Shown here: positions 63,437-64,000 of the stretch, piece by piece
How positions within the stretch are numbered: the stretch's first letter is position 1
Layout of the letters: each line of letters opens with the position of its first letter
NCBI RefSeq assembly: GCF_003945595.2
Contig: NW_024103696.1
Location: 992,001-1,056,000, forward strand
Direction of reading: 5' to 3'
Source: Pipra filicauda
Taxonomy: Eukaryota > Chordata > Aves > Passeriformes > Pipridae
Length of the DNA stretch: 64,000 bases
Made by a program: the position numbers and the translations under genes
The notes under the pieces: model-generated
The model's database searches: none
What the model saw: the letters and a program-made list of their open reading frames with translations, nothing else
Told to the model about the DNA's origin: nothing

Positions 63437-63539
63437 ATTAGACAGATGGGCCAGTTCTATCTCCAGGAAAGAATCCGTAGTTTTGGGCTCAGGTCGTATA
63501 GTAACAACAATGATTTTTGAATTAACAACTGTAAAATTC
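63437..63539 (-). CDS. ADGRB3: Internal exon of ADGRB3 (BAI3), GAIN-domain segment
   Basis: Read on the minus strand, a long pyrimidine tract ending in AACAG (63540-63565) precedes the exon and a perfect GTAAGT donor (63436-63431) follows it. The 103-nt exon begins with one base that completes a codon from the upstream exon, then gives 34 open codons ending in Asn. The peptide includes [19 protein letters not shown] and then [11 protein letters not shown] recognise this as the part of the extracellular GAIN domain just before the GPS motif in brain-specific angiogenesis inhibitor 3, a neuronal adhesion GPCR that binds C1q-like ligands at synapses. An N-F-T glycosylation sequon opens the exon. 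The next exon, 5.6 kb away at 57819-57862, continues the same protein in frame, which strongly supports the call. ADGRB1 or ADGRB2 is possible but fits my memory of the sequences less well. The open frame runs on past both splice sites; those extra residues are intron read-through. Confidence 0.87.
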
Positions 63540-64000
63540 CTGTTAAAAAAAAAAAGTAAAAATAGAAGATTTAACTTCATATGAGGTTAAATGAGGTTAT
63601 ATCCCATGGGGTATTGTCAGTGACTTTAGTTGACAAATATTCAGTGAGAAACCAGATTTGTTTGGAAGTAGTGAAAACACTCACTTCCAACTGTACCCAA
63701 TATATCCAAGACTAAAGAGCACCAAGGATAAGGAAGTGTAATTCCTTAAAATACAAGTTATTAATTAGAAGAATGTATTGATTACACAAGCACTCTGTCC
63801 ATGTTTGAGTGCATCTCATTTGCTTTTCTCAGTATAGGCCCACTAGATATGTTTTATAAGAGACAGTAATTTTTCTTCCAAAGTGATGTGTTGGACTTTT
63901 TTTCTCATTGTTAATTGCAAAATTGTGAAGATGGATGAGTGCAATGGGAGATTGTACAGTTGATTCTGTGCTCATGAAAAAAACCTATCTGTTTCCAGTT
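63540..64000 (-). other. ADGRB3: Start of the upstream ADGRB3 intron (open at window end)
   Basis: Sequence upstream, in gene sense, of the 63437-63539 exon. The first 26 bases are its pyrimidine tract and acceptor. I looked for the preceding exon and did not see one, so the intron continues beyond the window. Confidence 0.7.

Overview
The window looks like vertebrate, almost certainly avian, chromosomal DNA: AT-rich, CpG-poor, almost free of long open frames, and dotted with CR1-family LINEs whose 3' ends carry the bird-type tail (a 'gatgatcc..gtgggtcccttccaac' block followed by ATTCTATG-like repeats). There are no bacterial-type operons, rRNAs, tRNAs or CRISPR arrays. The species cannot be named from this sequence alone.

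The main coding signal is two exons on the minus strand near the right end, 63437-63539 (103 nt) and 57819-57862 (44 nt). Both have textbook splice sites, and they join in frame into a peptide that reads as the extracellular GAIN/GPS region of the brain-specific adhesion GPCR ADGRB3 (BAI3). No later ADGRB3 exon was found by eye down to base 1, so positions 1-57818 are best read as part of one very long ADGRB3 intron. The stretch 57863-63436 is a complete 5.6-kb intron, and 63540-64000 is the start of the next intron upstream.

The intron is filled with retroelement remains, from left to right: a CR1 tail (2.29-2.81 kb), an ancient L2-like reverse-transcriptase relic (3.2-3.6 kb), a very old amniote CR1 (14.9-15.3 kb, minus), a probable ERVL-type LTR (18.6-19.2 kb), the C-terminus of an unusual non-LTR retrotransposon with a zinc finger (19.43-19.88 kb), a decayed CR1 reverse transcriptase (20.9-21.3 kb, minus), a CR1 tail (21.8-22.0 kb), an LTR-like block (24.9-25.3 kb), a nearly full-length but broken CR1 (26.1-28.96 kb), two more CR1 tails (31.5 and 33.5 kb), and a solo LTR with a candidate target-site duplication (53.29-53.87 kb). 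All the younger insertions lie on the plus strand, antisense to the host gene. The two elements in sense orientation are both very old.

There are also simple repeats (a 29-unit AAAAG tract next to AAGGG units, a GATA tract, homopolymers), a perfect 75-bp tandem duplication, a perfect 32-bp palindrome, and a compact CpG-rich block at 35.58-35.90 kb that stands out sharply from its surroundings. Much of the remaining sequence shows nothing I can assign. I did not find a convincing new gene system. The items most worth a second look are the zinc-finger LINE fragment at 19.4 kb, the CpG block at 35.6 kb and the AAAAG/AAGGG tract at 45 kb.
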